A stretch of 64,000 nt of DNA from Jiangella alkaliphila. Its GTDB lineage: Bacteria > Actinomycetota > Actinomycetes > Jiangellales > Jiangellaceae. Of this stretch, positions 1-8,151 are shown one piece after another; positions within the stretch are counted from its first letter, which is position 1, and each line of letters opens with the position of its first letter. Both the position numbers and the translations under genes were made by a program. Under the pieces are notes generated by a model that worked only from the letters and a program-made list of their open reading frames with translations, did no database searches and was not told the DNA's origin. The stretch covers positions 5,116,001 through 5,180,000 of the forward strand of contig NZ_LT629791.1 in assembly GCF_900105925.1 (NCBI RefSeq). The letters run 5' to 3'.

Positions 1-233
1 CTCCAGCTGGGTACGGACCTGGCCGCCTCGGTCTTGACGATCGAGGACAGCGCGACACCGGCCCGTTCCGCCAGCTCTCGCTGGCTCAGCCCGGCATGTG
101 CCCGGGCAGTCCGGAGCACAGTGCCCGCCACGAACAGGGCGGCACGGACGCTGGGGTGCGCGCCCTCATGACCCCAGGCGGGGACCTGGGCCGGGCCTGG
201 ATGCTCCACGCTGCGCACTGTCTTCTCGATCAT
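1..233 (-). CDS. XRE-family helix-turn-helix regulator (C-terminally truncated by window edge)
   Basis: The minus strand reads an N-terminal Cro/C1-type DNA-binding domain that runs off the left edge of the window. The visible part contains LRTARAHAGLSQRELAERAG, the classic first helix and turn of an XRE domain, followed by a recognition helix around ALSSIVKTEA. The ATG at 233 gives about 40 residues before the HTH; GTG codons at 209 or 131 are alternative starts and I cannot choose firmly because no clear ribosome binding site precedes any of them. The gene diverges from the potassium uptake operon. Without its C-terminus, its ligand and targets are unknown. Confidence 0.55.
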   Translation of the reverse strand, partial: MIEKTVRSVEHPGPAQVPAWGHEGAHPSVRAALFVAGTVLRTARAHAGLSQRELAERAGVALSSIVKTEAARSVPSW

Positions 234-384
234 GCGTCCATGCGACCACGCTTCGTATGGCCCGCGACAGGCCCTCACGCCCATCTGTGGACAGCCCCAC
301 GGATCCGCCCATCCTGTGGACGGCCGCCCCGGATAGCGGGCTTGGGGGTGCGCGAGGGGCCGCCGGCCGATGTCTCAGGCCGCT

Positions 385-510
385 GGAGACCTGCCGTCGC
401 CAAAGACAGCAGCCCTCCATCGCGCGCGATGGAGACCTGCCGTCCCCAACGACCGCAGCCCACGATCGCGCGCGATGGAGACCTGCCGTCCCCAAAGACA
501 GCAGGTCTCC
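385..510. repeat. 46-bp tandem repeat, about 2.7 copies, with embedded palindromes
   Basis: Units run 385-430, 431-476 and a partial third from 477. Each starts GGAGACCTGCCGTC and the first two end in the perfect 12-bp palindrome ATCGCGCGCGAT. In the third copy GGAGACCTGC (477-486) is answered by GCAGGTCTCC (501-510), giving a 10-bp stem that extends through GTC/GAC. The repeats fill the divergent gap between the XRE gene and the potassium transporter gene. Overlapping open frames here look like composition artefacts, not genes. The role could be regulator binding, a folded leader RNA or a dispersed genomic repeat. Confidence 0.8.
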
Positions 511-613
511 AGCGGGCCGCACTTGCCTCTGGGAGGCCGCCGCCCGCCCGGCCGCGCCGCCGCGCGGGCCGGGCGAAGCGGACGCGCGGACCAGTGGGGC
601 CGGGCCGTGTAGC

Positions 614-1996
614 GTGGCCGCCGTGGGGTGGGCTCGGCGGCCGGACGGGCGCGGCGGCGCGATCCGGCGACCGCGACGGCCGCAGCCGGCTCAGGTGGTC
701 GTGGTCGCGTTCGCCGCCGTCGTCATCGCCGGGACGTTGCTGCTCATGCTGCCCATCGCGCGCGAAGGGCCCGGATCCGCTCCCCCGCTGGTCGCGCTGT
801 TCACGTCGACGTCGGCCACGTGCGTCACCGGGTTGATCGTCGTCGACACGCCGACGTACTGGAGCACGTTCGGCGAAGTGGTGATCCTCGGGCTGATCCA
901 GGTCGGCGGGTTCGGCATCATGACGCTCGGGTCGCTGCTGGTGGTGCTCGTGGCGCGCCGGATCGGGCTGCGGACCCGGCTCACCGCCGCCACCGAGAGC
1001 AAGGGCCTGGACCGCACCGACGTCCGCCGGGTCGTCCTCGGGGTTGCAGCGGTGACGGCGACGTTCGAGCTGACGGTCGGCACGATCCTGACGGCCCGGC
1101 TGACCACGCAGCACGACGAACCGCTCGGACAGGCCGCCTACCACGGCTTCTTCCACGCGATCGCCTCGTTCAACAACGTCGGCTTCTCCCTCTACAGCAC
1201 CAACCTCATGGGGTTCGTGGGCGACCCGGTGATCTTCCTGCCGATCGCGGTCTCGGTCATCTGCGCGGGTCTCGGCTTCCCGGCACTGCTGGAGCTTCGG
1301 CACCGCTGGCGCTCGCCCCGGCGGTGGACGCTGCATACCCAGCTCACCGTCGTGATCAGCGGCCTGCTGCTGGTCGCCGGCACCGCGTACACGGCGGCGA
1401 CAGAGTGGCGCAACGCCGCCACGTTCGGGCCGCTCGACGGCACCGACCGGGTGTTCGCGGCGTTCTTCCACTCGTCGGTGACGCGCACGGCCGGCTTCAA
1501 CACCGTCGATGTCACGCAGATGACGGACGCCACGTGGCTGGGCACCGACGTGCTGATGTTCATAGGCGGCGGCAGCGCGGGCACGGCCGGCGGCATCAAG
1601 GTGACGACGTTCGCGCTGCTGTTCTACGCGATCTTCTCCGAGATCCGCGGCGACCCGACGGTGCACGTGCTGGGCCGCCGCATCAGCGAGCAGGCCCAGC
1701 GGCAGGCGCTCACCGTGGCGCTGCTCGCGATCGCCGTCGTCATGGTGCCGACGGTCGCGCTGGTCGCCACGACGCGGTTCGGCCTGGACGAGGTGCTGCT
1801 CGAGGTAACCTCCGCCTTCTCCACCGCCGGGCTGTCGGCCGGCATCACCCCGCAGCTGCCGGCCGGCGGGCAGCTACTGCTGGTGTTCATCATGTTCATC
1901 GGGCGCGTCGGTACGGTCACGCTGGCCAGCGCGCTGGTGCTGCGGCAACGGACGCGGCTCTACGAACGACCGGAAGAGAGGCCGATCATTGGCTAG
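614..1996 (+). CDS. ktrB: TrkH/KtrB-family potassium uptake membrane subunit
   Basis: This is the ion-conducting subunit of a Ktr/Trk potassium (or sodium) uptake system in the cytoplasmic membrane. The 460-residue protein, read from GTG 614, has the four pore-loop selectivity glycines of the family: TGL (Gly73), NVG (Gly190), TAGF (Gly294) and TAGL (Gly406), and the glycine-rich gating loop GGGSAGTAGGIK around 319-329. About eight hydrophobic helices surround them. The open frame extends upstream to position 98 through the tandem repeats, but that extension is not membrane-protein-like, so GTG 614, just before the basic N-terminus and first helix, is preferred. It overlaps the regulatory subunit gene by 8 bp, so the two are cotranscribed. 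Confidence 0.9.
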   Translation: MAAVGWARRPDGRGGAIRRPRRPQPAQVVVVAFAAVVIAGTLLLMLPIAREGPGSAPPLVALFTSTSATCVTGLIVVDTPTYWSTFGEVVILGLIQVGGFGIMTLGSLLVVLVARRIGLRTRLTAATESKGLDRTDVRRVVLGVAAVTATFELTVGTILTARLTTQHDEPLGQAAYHGFFHAIASFNNVGFSLYSTNLMGFVGDPVIFLPIAVSVICAGLGFPALLELRHRWRSPRRWTLHTQLTVVISGLLLVAGTAYTAATEWRNAATFGPLDGTDRVFAAFFHSSVTRTAGFNTVDVTQMTDATWLGTDVLMFIGGGSAGTAGGIKVTTFALLFYAIFSEIRGDPTVHVLGRRISEQAQRQALTVALLAIAVVMVPTVALVATTRFGLDEVLLEVTSAFSTAGLSAGITPQLPAGGQLLLVFIMFIGRVGTVTLASALVLRQRTRLYERPEERPIIG

Positions 1997-2657
1997 GAGA
2001 ACGCGCACCCTGGACGTCGCCGTCATCGGCCTCGGCCGGTTCGGCACGTCGCTGGCGCTGGAGTTGATGCGCACCGGCGACACCGAGGTGCTGGGCATCG
2101 ACAGCGACCCCGCGGCCGCGCAGGCCGTCAGCAGCCAGCTCACCCACGTCGCCATCGCCGACTCCACCAGCGAGGACGCGCTGCGTCAGCTGTCCGTGCA
2201 GGAGTACGACCGCGTGGTCCTGGGCATCGGCAGCCACCTCGAGGCCAGCATCCTCACCGCGTCGGTGCTGCTCAGCATGGGGATCCCAAATGTCTGGGCC
2301 AAGGCGATCACGGAGCCGCACGCTCGGATCCTGCGCCAGCTGGGCGTGCACCACGTGGTCCAGCCCGAGCACGACATGGGCGCCAAGGTCGCCCACCTCG
2401 TCCGCGGCCGCATGCTCGACTTCATCGAGTTCGACGACGGCTTTGCGATGGTCAAGACGACGCCACCACGGGAGACCGTAGGGTTGCGCCTCGGCGACAC
2501 CGGGATCCGGCAGAAGTACGGCGTCACCGTCGTCGCGGTGAAGCGGCCGGGCGAGGGGTTCACCTACGCGACGGCGGACACCGTCGTACAGGACGGCGAC
2601 ACGCTCATCGTCTCCGGGCTGATCCCCGACGCCGAGCGGTTCAGCGAGCTGACCTGA
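1989..2657 (+). CDS. ktrA: TrkA/KtrA-family regulatory subunit (RCK_N and RCK_C)
   Basis: This is the cytoplasmic ring subunit that gates the preceding channel in response to bound nucleotide. The 222-residue protein has an N-terminal Rossmann domain with GLGRFG at about residues 14-19, the acidic strand end LGID that binds the ribose, and a C-terminal RCK_C domain from about residue 135. This single-RCK layout is KtrA-like, not the duplicated TrkA of enterobacteria. The start is TTG 1989, inside the end of the channel gene, with GGAAGAGAGG a few bases upstream. Translational coupling fits the need for a fixed ratio of the two subunits. Confidence 0.92.
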   Translation: MARRTRTLDVAVIGLGRFGTSLALELMRTGDTEVLGIDSDPAAAQAVSSQLTHVAIADSTSEDALRQLSVQEYDRVVLGIGSHLEASILTASVLLSMGIPNVWAKAITEPHARILRQLGVHHVVQPEHDMGAKVAHLVRGRMLDFIEFDDGFAMVKTTPPRETVGLRLGDTGIRQKYGVTVVAVKRPGEGFTYATADTVVQDGDTLIVSGLIPDAERFSELT

Positions 2658-2676
2658 CGCCGGGGCGGCCGGTCTC

Positions 2677-3288
2677 CTACTCCCCCGCTGCGCGGGCGCG
2701 GCGGCGGGCGGCGAGCTGGTCGCCGGGGTGTTCGGCCGGCGGCTCGCCGGGCTTCTCGGCCGGCAGCTGGACGAGGGTGGCCTCGATCTCGCGCCACACC
2801 CGGCCCACGGCGATGCCGAAGACGCCCTGGCCGCCCTGGACGAGGTCGACGACCTCGTCGGCGGAGGTGCACTCGTAGACGCTGGCGCCGTCGCTCATCA
2901 GCGTGATGCCGGCGAGGTCCTCGACGCCGCGGTCGCGCAGGTGCTGGACCGCCTGGCGGATCTGCTGCAGCGAGACGCCGGTGTCGAGCAGCCGCTTGAC
3001 GATCTTGAGCACGAGGATGTCGCGGAAGGAGTAGAGCCGCTGGCTGCCGGACCCGGCGGCGCTGCGGATGCTCGGCTCGACCAGGCCGGTGCGGGCCCAG
3101 TAGTCGAGCTGGCGGTAGGTGATGCCGGCGGCGCTGCACGCGGTGGGCCCGCGGTAGCCGACGTCGTCGGGGACCGGGCCGACCATGCCCTCGAACAGCA
3201 GGCCCTGCCGCGTGGCGGCGCGACCGGCCGCAGCGGTACGACCGGCGTCACCTGCCGCGCCAGTACCGGATGTGCTGTCTGCGCTCAC
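2677..3288 (-). CDS. MerR-family transcriptional regulator (Rv1830-like)
   Basis: The protein has a winged-helix MerR domain with AAGITYRQLDYWARTGLVEP followed by the wing SGSQRLYSFRDILVLKIVKRL. A C-terminal part with VWREIEATL follows, of the kind seen in the M. tuberculosis Rv1830 group. It is the last gene of a block syntenic with Rv1822-Rv1830. I chose GTG 3288 because AAGGGG lies seven bases before it; an in-frame ATG at 3309 would add seven residues but has no Shine-Dalgarno. A TAATAC box just upstream on the minus strand could be its -10. The target genes are unknown. It converges on ktrA with only 19 bp between stops. Confidence 0.85.
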   Translation of the reverse strand: MSADSTSGTGAAGDAGRTAAAGRAATRQGLLFEGMVGPVPDDVGYRGPTACSAAGITYRQLDYWARTGLVEPSIRSAAGSGSQRLYSFRDILVLKIVKRLLDTGVSLQQIRQAVQHLRDRGVEDLAGITLMSDGASVYECTSADEVVDLVQGGQGVFGIAVGRVWREIEATLVQLPAEKPGEPPAEHPGDQLAARRRARAAGE

Positions 3289-3443
3289 GCCGACCCCTTC
3301 ATGGTCCATGCCGATTGCGACGTCGTATTACACGAGTGACGTTAGGCCCGGGCCCCACCCCGGTCAATGCAACACGCGGCAAGTCTCAAGCTCGACTTCA
3401 GCTCTAGACAGGAATCACACCAGTCACACGAGTAACAGGAGGC

Positions 3444-3920
3444 TCAGCCGCTGAAGTCTTCCGGGGTGACCTCGTCGAGGAACTGGCGGAACCGGGCGAC
3501 CTCGTCCTCCTGCTCTTCGGAGTCAGGGTCGGCCATGAGCACCCCGGCCTCGTCGAGCAGCGGCTCGGACGCGTAGATGGGAGATCCCGTGCGCAGCGCG
3601 AGCGCGATGGAGTCGGACGGCCGCGAGCTGACCTCGAGGCCGCCGGACAGCACCAGCTCGGCGTAGTAGGTGTTGTCGCGCACCTCGGTGATGCGGACCT
3701 GCTCGAGCGTGATGCCGGCGGCGTCGAGCACGTCTTTGAACAGATCGTGGGTCATGGGCCGGGGCGGGACGACGCCCTGCTGGGCGAACGCGATGGCGGT
3801 GGCCTCCACCGCGCCGATCCAGATGGGCAGGAACCGGTCTCCGCCCACCTCACGCAGTAGGACGATGGGCTGGTTGGAGGGCATCTCCACACGGACACCC
3901 ACGACGTCTAGCTCGCGCAC
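3444..3920 (-). CDS. Bifunctional nuclease family protein (DUF151; Rv1829-like)
   Basis: The 158-residue protein belongs to the bifunctional nuclease/DUF151 family. The typical beginning (a basic-acidic strand, then LPIWIGAVEATAIAFA) and the core THDLFKDVLDAAG ... SRPSDSIALALR are all present. The SRPSDSIALA segment is the most conserved stretch of the family. Its in vivo substrate in actinobacteria is not established; plant and thermophile members act on DNA and RNA. The C-terminus is acidic (DPDSEEQEDEVARF). It starts at GTG 3920 and lies between two MerR genes, as in mycobacteria, with a 75-bp gap to the FtsR-like gene, so readthrough from the upstream operon is likely. Confidence 0.88.
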   Translation of the reverse strand: MRELDVVGVRVEMPSNQPIVLLREVGGDRFLPIWIGAVEATAIAFAQQGVVPPRPMTHDLFKDVLDAAGITLEQVRITEVRDNTYYAELVLSGGLEVSSRPSDSIALALRTGSPIYASEPLLDEAGVLMADPDSEEQEDEVARFRQFLDEVTPEDFSG

Positions 3921-3994
3921 GCCTTCAACACTACCCCCGCATCGGGCCGGGCTCTGCGGCAGAACCAGCCCGCGGGACGACGTCCGGCCCGCCC

Positions 3995-4738
3995 TCAGCG
4001 CGACAGCCGGCGCGCCCCGGCGTCGACCAGCGCGGCGTGCAGCCGGACGGTCAGCCGGGCGACGTCGACGGCGGCCTCTTCGGCCCGGCCGCGGGAGTCG
4101 GCACTGCGCTGCCGGAAGATCGGCGCCACCACCTGCTCGACCAGCCCGACCTGCCGCTCGGCGGCGGTCCGGACCGAACGCAGGTGCCGCGGCTGCAGCC
4201 CGTACTGGGCCAGCTCGCCGGCCGTGCGGGCGACCAGCAAGGCGTCGGCGTCGTACGCGCCCCCGCGGCGCGCCGTCACCAGCCCGTAGGACTCCAGCTC
4301 GGTCAGCAGCTCGTCGGAGATGGCCGCGGCCTCTAGCAGCGACGCGCGCGGCAGCAGCACCTCGTCGTTCGCCGCCGCGGCCGCGGTGTATGGCGTGACC
4401 GAACTGCCACCCTCGGTGACCAGCTCCATTCCTCGGTCGAGCTGTGCCAGTTGCTCTTTGATCACCCGCAGCGGCAGGTAGTGGTCGCGCTGGACGGTGA
4501 GAACGTAGCGCAGCCGTGCGACGTCGTCGTGGGTGAAGCGGCGGTAGCCCGACGGCGAGCGCTGCGGCTCGACCAGGCCCTCGGTCTCGAGGAACCGGAT
4601 CTTGGAGATGCTGACGTCGGCGAAGTCGGGCCGCAGCTGGGCGAGCACCTCGCCGATGCTCATCGTCTGGCCGGCCGGCGCGGCGTCGCGCCGCGCCGGC
4701 CCGGAGGCACGCGCCGAGTTCCCCTCGGCGGGACTCAC
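3995..4738 (-). CDS. ftsR: MerR-family regulator, FtsR-like (Rv1828)
   Basis: The 247-residue MerR-type regulator has a winged-helix domain from about residue 25 to 100: MSIGEVLAQLRPDF, then SISKIRFLETEGLVEP and the wing SGYRRFTHDDVARLRYV. The C-terminal half is helical and lacks the cysteines of metal-sensing MerR proteins. Homologues are Rv1828 of M. tuberculosis and FtsR of Corynebacterium glutamicum, which activates ftsZ. That function is known for the family and only inferred here. GTG 4738 overlaps the stop codon of the GarA-like gene (GTGA), so the two are translationally coupled. Confidence 0.87.
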   Translation of the reverse strand: MSPAEGNSARASGPARRDAAPAGQTMSIGEVLAQLRPDFADVSISKIRFLETEGLVEPQRSPSGYRRFTHDDVARLRYVLTVQRDHYLPLRVIKEQLAQLDRGMELVTEGGSSVTPYTAAAAANDEVLLPRASLLEAAAISDELLTELESYGLVTARRGGAYDADALLVARTAGELAQYGLQPRHLRSVRTAAERQVGLVEQVVAPIFRQRSADSRGRAEEAAVDVARLTVRLHAALVDAGARRLSR

Positions 4739-5274
4739 CTGGGCCCGCCTCCGAACCCGTGCTGGCTGGAGTAGTAGACCAGGCGGTACTTGCCGATCTG
4801 GACCTCGTCGCCGTTGCTCAGCGCCACCTCGTCGATGCGGTCGCGGTTGACGTAGGTGCCGTTGAGGCTGCCGACGTCGGACACGACGAAGCCGCCGGGC
4901 ATGCGCCGGAACTCCGCGTGCCGCCGCGAGACGGTGACATCGTCGAGGAAGATGTCGGAGTCGGGGTGCCGGCCGGCGCTCACGACGTCGGTGTCGAGCA
5001 GGAACCGGCTGCCGGCGTTGGGGCCGCGCAGTACGACGAGCAGAGCGCTGCCCTCGGGCAGTGCGTCGACGGCGGCCTGGTCGGCCGCCGCGAGGTCACT
5101 GGAGTCGTCCCGCTCGACCCCCTGCGCGGTCTCCTCGCGCACCATGGCCATGGTGCTCGTGGCGTCACCCCCCGTCTCGGCCGGCTGCATGGGCCGGACC
5201 AGCGGGGCTCCGCAATTCGAGCAGAACTTCGCGTCGGACGGGTTTTGGTGCCCGCACTGGGTGCAGAACGGCAT
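4735..5274 (-). CDS. garA: GarA/OdhI-like protein: zinc ribbon plus FHA domain
   Basis: GarA-type FHA proteins inhibit 2-oxoglutarate dehydrogenase and regulate glutamate metabolism when unphosphorylated; Ser/Thr kinases such as PknG/PknB switch them off. Here the 179-residue protein has an N-terminal zinc ribbon (CTQCGHQNPSDAKFCSNCG, residues 4-22), a low-complexity acidic linker with ATSTMAM, and a C-terminal FHA domain. The FHA phosphothreonine-binding motifs are GRHPDSDIFL, SRRHAEF and NGTYVN. M. tuberculosis GarA lacks the zinc ribbon and carries an ETTS phospho-motif; ATST at about 39-42 may be the equivalent, though this is a guess. ATG 5274 is preceded by GGGAGG. Confidence 0.9.
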   Translation of the reverse strand: MPFCTQCGHQNPSDAKFCSNCGAPLVRPMQPAETGGDATSTMAMVREETAQGVERDDSSDLAAADQAAVDALPEGSALLVVLRGPNAGSRFLLDTDVVSAGRHPDSDIFLDDVTVSRRHAEFRRMPGGFVVSDVGSLNGTYVNRDRIDEVALSNGDEVQIGKYRLVYYSSQHGFGGGPR

Positions 5275-5436
5275 CAGCTGGCCTCCCGCCGAGGGTCTCC
5301 CCCCGGCTTCGACTCGTCGGCGCTACGAGTGTCTCACTCACTCTCGACCAGCGCCTGAGGGTTTACGGATGTTGGCAACCTAGAACCGGCCGCCGCCAGG
5401 GTCAACCGGCGGCTTCCCCCCTTCCGACCGCCCCGG

Positions 5437-5823
5437 TCAGCCCTCCACCTGAGAACGGTAGTCGTCGGCCGTCAGGAGCTGATCGACGGCCCCCGGGTCG
5501 GCGGGGACGATCTCGATCATCCAGCCGGCGCCGTACGGGTCGGCGTTCACCTGCTCGGGCGCGGCGTCGAGCTCGTCGTTGCGCGCCGTGACGGTGCCGG
5601 TGAGCGGCGCGAACAGCTCGCTCACGCTCTTGGTGGACTCGAGCTCGCCGCAGACGCCGCCCGCGGTGAGCTCGTCACCGACGGCCGGGAGCTGGACGTA
5701 CACGATGTCGCCGAGCTGCTCCTGGGCGAAGTGCGTGATGCCGACGCGGACGCTGCCCTCGGTCTCGCCGGGGCTGCGGACCCACTCGTGCTCCGCGGTG
5801 TACCTCAGGTCGTCGGGATACAA
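5437..5823 (-). CDS. gcvH: Glycine cleavage system H protein
   Basis: GcvH shuttles the aminomethyl group of glycine between the P, T and L proteins of the glycine cleavage complex through a lipoyl-lysine arm. The lipoylation motif GELESTKSVSE is intact, with Lys65 the modified residue when TTG 5823 is used. This TTG is chosen because a perfect AGGAGG lies nine bases upstream; the longer frame to 5847 would place that sequence inside the gene. The protein would then be 128 residues, normal for GcvH, and begins YPDDLRYTAEHEWV as family members do. gcvP and gcvT are not in the window. Its place between garA and DUF881 matches mycobacteria. Confidence 0.93.
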   Translation of the reverse strand: MYPDDLRYTAEHEWVRSPGETEGSVRVGITHFAQEQLGDIVYVQLPAVGDELTAGGVCGELESTKSVSELFAPLTGTVTARNDELDAAPEQVNADPYGAGWMIEIVPADPGAVDQLLTADDYRSQVEG

Positions 5824-5857
5824 CGAGATCTGCCTCCTCGGGGGCACCTGTGCGGGG

Positions 5858-6913
5858 TCATTCGTCGTCGCCGTCGTCCGGCGCCGGGCGAGCGTACTGA
5901 GGCGCCTCCGGCTCGTGCAACACGTCCACGATGAGGTCGTCGTACTCGTCGACGGTGGCGTCCGCGCCGTCGCCGTCGTCCTCGATGCTGGCGACGATGC
6001 CGCCGGCGAACGTCATGGCGCCGGACAGCTCGCCCGGGTCGCCGATGGCGGTGATGTCGTACGGCGGCTCCAGCTCCTTGCCGCCGACGGTGAGGACGTC
6101 GCTGCTCGGGTTCTCGAACGACGTGCTCGCGACGACGCGGACCGCCTCGTCGTTCCCGCCGCCGCGGATCTGGATCGCCTCGGCGCCGGCCACCCGCAGC
6201 TCGTTGACGGCGCGGAGCATGGTGAAGGCGCTGACGGCGTGGTCGGGGTCGCTGATCGTCATGATGATGCCGGGACCGCTGGCCGGGATGGTGCCGGCCA
6301 GCACGCCGGTGCTGCGGGCCCGCTCCTCGGCCTGCTCGAGCGCGGCCGCCTCGGTGTCGGCGCCGCTGACGAGGTCGCGGCGATCGGACTCCAGCTCGGT
6401 CACGTGGTCGTCGAGGCGGTCGGCCTGGCGGCGCAGCCCGTCGAGGATCTGCACGAGGTCGTCGCGGCGGGCGCTGGCGAGCGCGTCGTCGTCGTCCGAG
6501 CGCACCTGCAGCACGGCGCTGAACCCGAGCAGCGCGACCAGCACGGCCACCAGCACCTGGCCGCCGTCGGGCTTCTGCCGGACGGCGTTCCAGAGCCGCT
6601 GCGTGCCCGACGGCGCGGCCGGGGTGAAGCGGCTGCCACCGGGGACGAACGGCTGCCGCGGCGCCGCGGGCTCGTCGCCGGCGGCCGGCTCGTTCGGCTC
6701 CTCCCGCTCCGGCGGCTCGTCCGGCGCGTCGCGCGCGTCCCGCTCCGAGGGCTCGGCAGGCGCAGCGGGCTCGGTTGGTTCATCGGGCTCGGCGCGCCCC
6801 TCACGCGCCTCGTGCTCCTCGTACTCCGTGGGCTCGCTGCGCCGGACGGGCTCGGCCGGGGCGGCGGCGCCGTCGGGCACGGCGTCGGCGGGATCGGCGG
6901 TGGGGTCAGGCAT
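5858..6913 (-). CDS. DUF881 membrane protein with acidic N-terminal tail (Rv1825-like)
   Basis: The 351-residue protein begins with about 130 residues rich in Pro, Glu and Asp, a likely disordered cytoplasmic tail. A single transmembrane helix follows (VLVAVLVALLGFSAVLQV), then a coiled coil (about 165-225) and a C-terminal extracellular DUF881 domain containing GPGIIMTISDPDHAVSA and IRGGGNDEAVRV. The fold is shared with sporulation protein YlxW/YlxX of Firmicutes. No enzymatic residues are evident; a scaffold role at the envelope is an inference. ATG 6913 overlaps the small basic protein stop by 8 bp. A second DUF881 gene flanks the small basic protein on the other side. Confidence 0.87.
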   Translation of the reverse strand: MPDPTADPADAVPDGAAAPAEPVRRSEPTEYEEHEAREGRAEPDEPTEPAAPAEPSERDARDAPDEPPEREEPNEPAAGDEPAAPRQPFVPGGSRFTPAAPSGTQRLWNAVRQKPDGGQVLVAVLVALLGFSAVLQVRSDDDDALASARRDDLVQILDGLRRQADRLDDHVTELESDRRDLVSGADTEAAALEQAEERARSTGVLAGTIPASGPGIIMTISDPDHAVSAFTMLRAVNELRVAGAEAIQIRGGGNDEAVRVVASTSFENPSSDVLTVGGKELEPPYDITAIGDPGELSGAMTFAGGIVASIEDDGDGADATVDEYDDLIVDVLHEPEAPQYARPAPDDGDDE

Positions 6914-7238
6914 GGAAGATGTGCCGCCTGATCGTCGCGACGTTGGTGAAGATGCGGATGCCCAGCACGACGATCACCGCCGTCGACAGCTGCGAGCCGA
7001 CGCCGAGCTGGTCGCCGAGGAACACGATGAACGCGGCGATCAGCACGTTGGCGATGAACGAGACCACGAACACCTTGTCGTTGAAGATGCCCTCGATGAC
7101 CGCCCGGATGCCACCGAACACCGCGTCGAGCGCGGCCACGATGGCGATGGGCAGGTACGGCTGCAGCTCCAGCGGCACCGACACGTCGAAGTACAGGCCG
7201 GCCAGGATGCCGACCAGGAGCCCGGCGAGGGGGATCAC
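6906..7238 (-). CDS. Small basic protein family membrane protein (Rv1824-like)
   Basis: The 110-residue integral membrane protein of the small basic protein (Sbp, DUF1290) family starts IPLAGLLVGILAGLYFD and has about three hydrophobic helices, ending in a basic IRRHIF tail. GTG 7238 is the start: GGAGGG precedes it and GTGA overlaps the upstream DUF881 stop. The longer frame reaching 7358 is an artefact of the upstream gene. Sbp of Bacillus lies next to division genes, and the family is always found with DUF881 partners, as here. The function is unknown; cotranslation with both DUF881 proteins suggests a single membrane complex. Confidence 0.9.
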   Translation of the reverse strand: MIPLAGLLVGILAGLYFDVSVPLELQPYLPIAIVAALDAVFGGIRAVIEGIFNDKVFVVSFIANVLIAAFIVFLGDQLGVGSQLSTAVIVVLGIRIFTNVATIRRHIFHA

Positions 7239-8095
7239 GACGCGCCCTCCCCCGGGGTGGCAAAGGAAAGCGGAGTGTTGCCGGCCGGAAGGTCCAGGGA
7301 CTCCTCGGTGCGGACGTTGGACGAGATGCCGCTGCTCGCGGCGGTGCGGCGCAACCACTCGCCGCCGCTGCCGTCGCCGAAGTCGCGGGCCAGCGTGCGA
7401 GGGTCGCCGATGGCGGAGATCTCGTAGGGCGCGTCCGTGGGCCGGTAGTTGATCTGGATGAGGTCCTGGGCGGAGCGGATGCCGGTGAGCGGGGTGATGC
7501 GCTGGCCGTTGATGGCGATGGCCTCGGCGCCGGCCGACCAGAGCCCGTTCACGACCTGGCGCAGGTCGAGGTCGAGGACGCGGTCGGTGCCGTCCTCGGC
7601 GCTCTGGTCCTCGGCATCGTCGACCGTGACGACCACCCCTGGCCCCGTCACGGCGATCGCCCCCGTTGTCACCTGCAAGCCCTCGACTTCCTCACGCATC
7701 TGCTGCCCGGCCGCGGAGTTCTGCAGGAGGTTGCTCTCGAGCTCGCCGATCTCGGCCTCCAGGGCGGTGACCTCGCCCTGCAGCCGGCTGACCCGTGCGT
7801 CCTCGTTGTCGATCTGCTCGATGAGCCCCTGCCGCTCCGAAGAGACAACACTAGCGGTGTCGCGTACCTGCAACACCGACATGGTCAGCAACAGGCCGAG
7901 CGCGACCAGCCCGATCGCCAGGGCCGGCGACCGCCAGGTGCGCTCGGAGGTCGGCCGCTCGCCCGCGGCCTGACGTCGTGCCGCCGCCTCCTCGTACCCG
8001 GCGTCGAGCGGCTTGGCGAACAGGTCGTTGAGCAGCGACATCGACTCGTCCGGCCGCCGCAGCGGACGGACGCGCGGAGCCTGCCCTGTCACCAC
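7235..8095 (-). CDS. DUF881 membrane protein (Rv1823-like)
   Basis: The 286-residue protein has a short cytoplasmic N-terminus, one transmembrane helix (ALAIGLVALGLLLTMSVLQV, about 59-78), a coiled coil of about 50 residues (VVSSERQGLIEQIDNEDARV ...) and a C-terminal DUF881 domain with TGPGVVVTVDDAED and WSAGAEAIAINGQR. It is a paralogue of the 5858-6913 product but lacks that protein's long acidic tail. Start 8095 is a GTG; an in-frame ATG at 8041 (reading SLLNDLFAKPLD) is a credible alternative that would remove 18 residues. It probably opens an operon running down through at least the second DUF881 gene. Confidence 0.86.
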   Translation of the reverse strand: MVTGQAPRVRPLRRPDESMSLLNDLFAKPLDAGYEEAAARRQAAGERPTSERTWRSPALAIGLVALGLLLTMSVLQVRDTASVVSSERQGLIEQIDNEDARVSRLQGEVTALEAEIGELESNLLQNSAAGQQMREEVEGLQVTTGAIAVTGPGVVVTVDDAEDQSAEDGTDRVLDLDLRQVVNGLWSAGAEAIAINGQRITPLTGIRSAQDLIQINYRPTDAPYEISAIGDPRTLARDFGDGSGGEWLRRTAASSGISSNVRTEESLDLPAGNTPLSFATPGEGAS

Positions 8096-8151
8096 GGTCC
8101 TATGCTCGCACGCACGTCACGACGTTCCGCGCCGACATCCGCGTCAGGCCC

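Noticed and set aside
385..510. CRISPR array
   Set aside because: The 46-bp units are directly adjacent without unique spacers, so they are plain tandem repeats.
98..613. Upstream extension of the potassium transporter frame and other frames over the tandem repeats
   Set aside because: They have no ribosome sites, no domains, and their amino-acid repeats mirror the DNA repeats.
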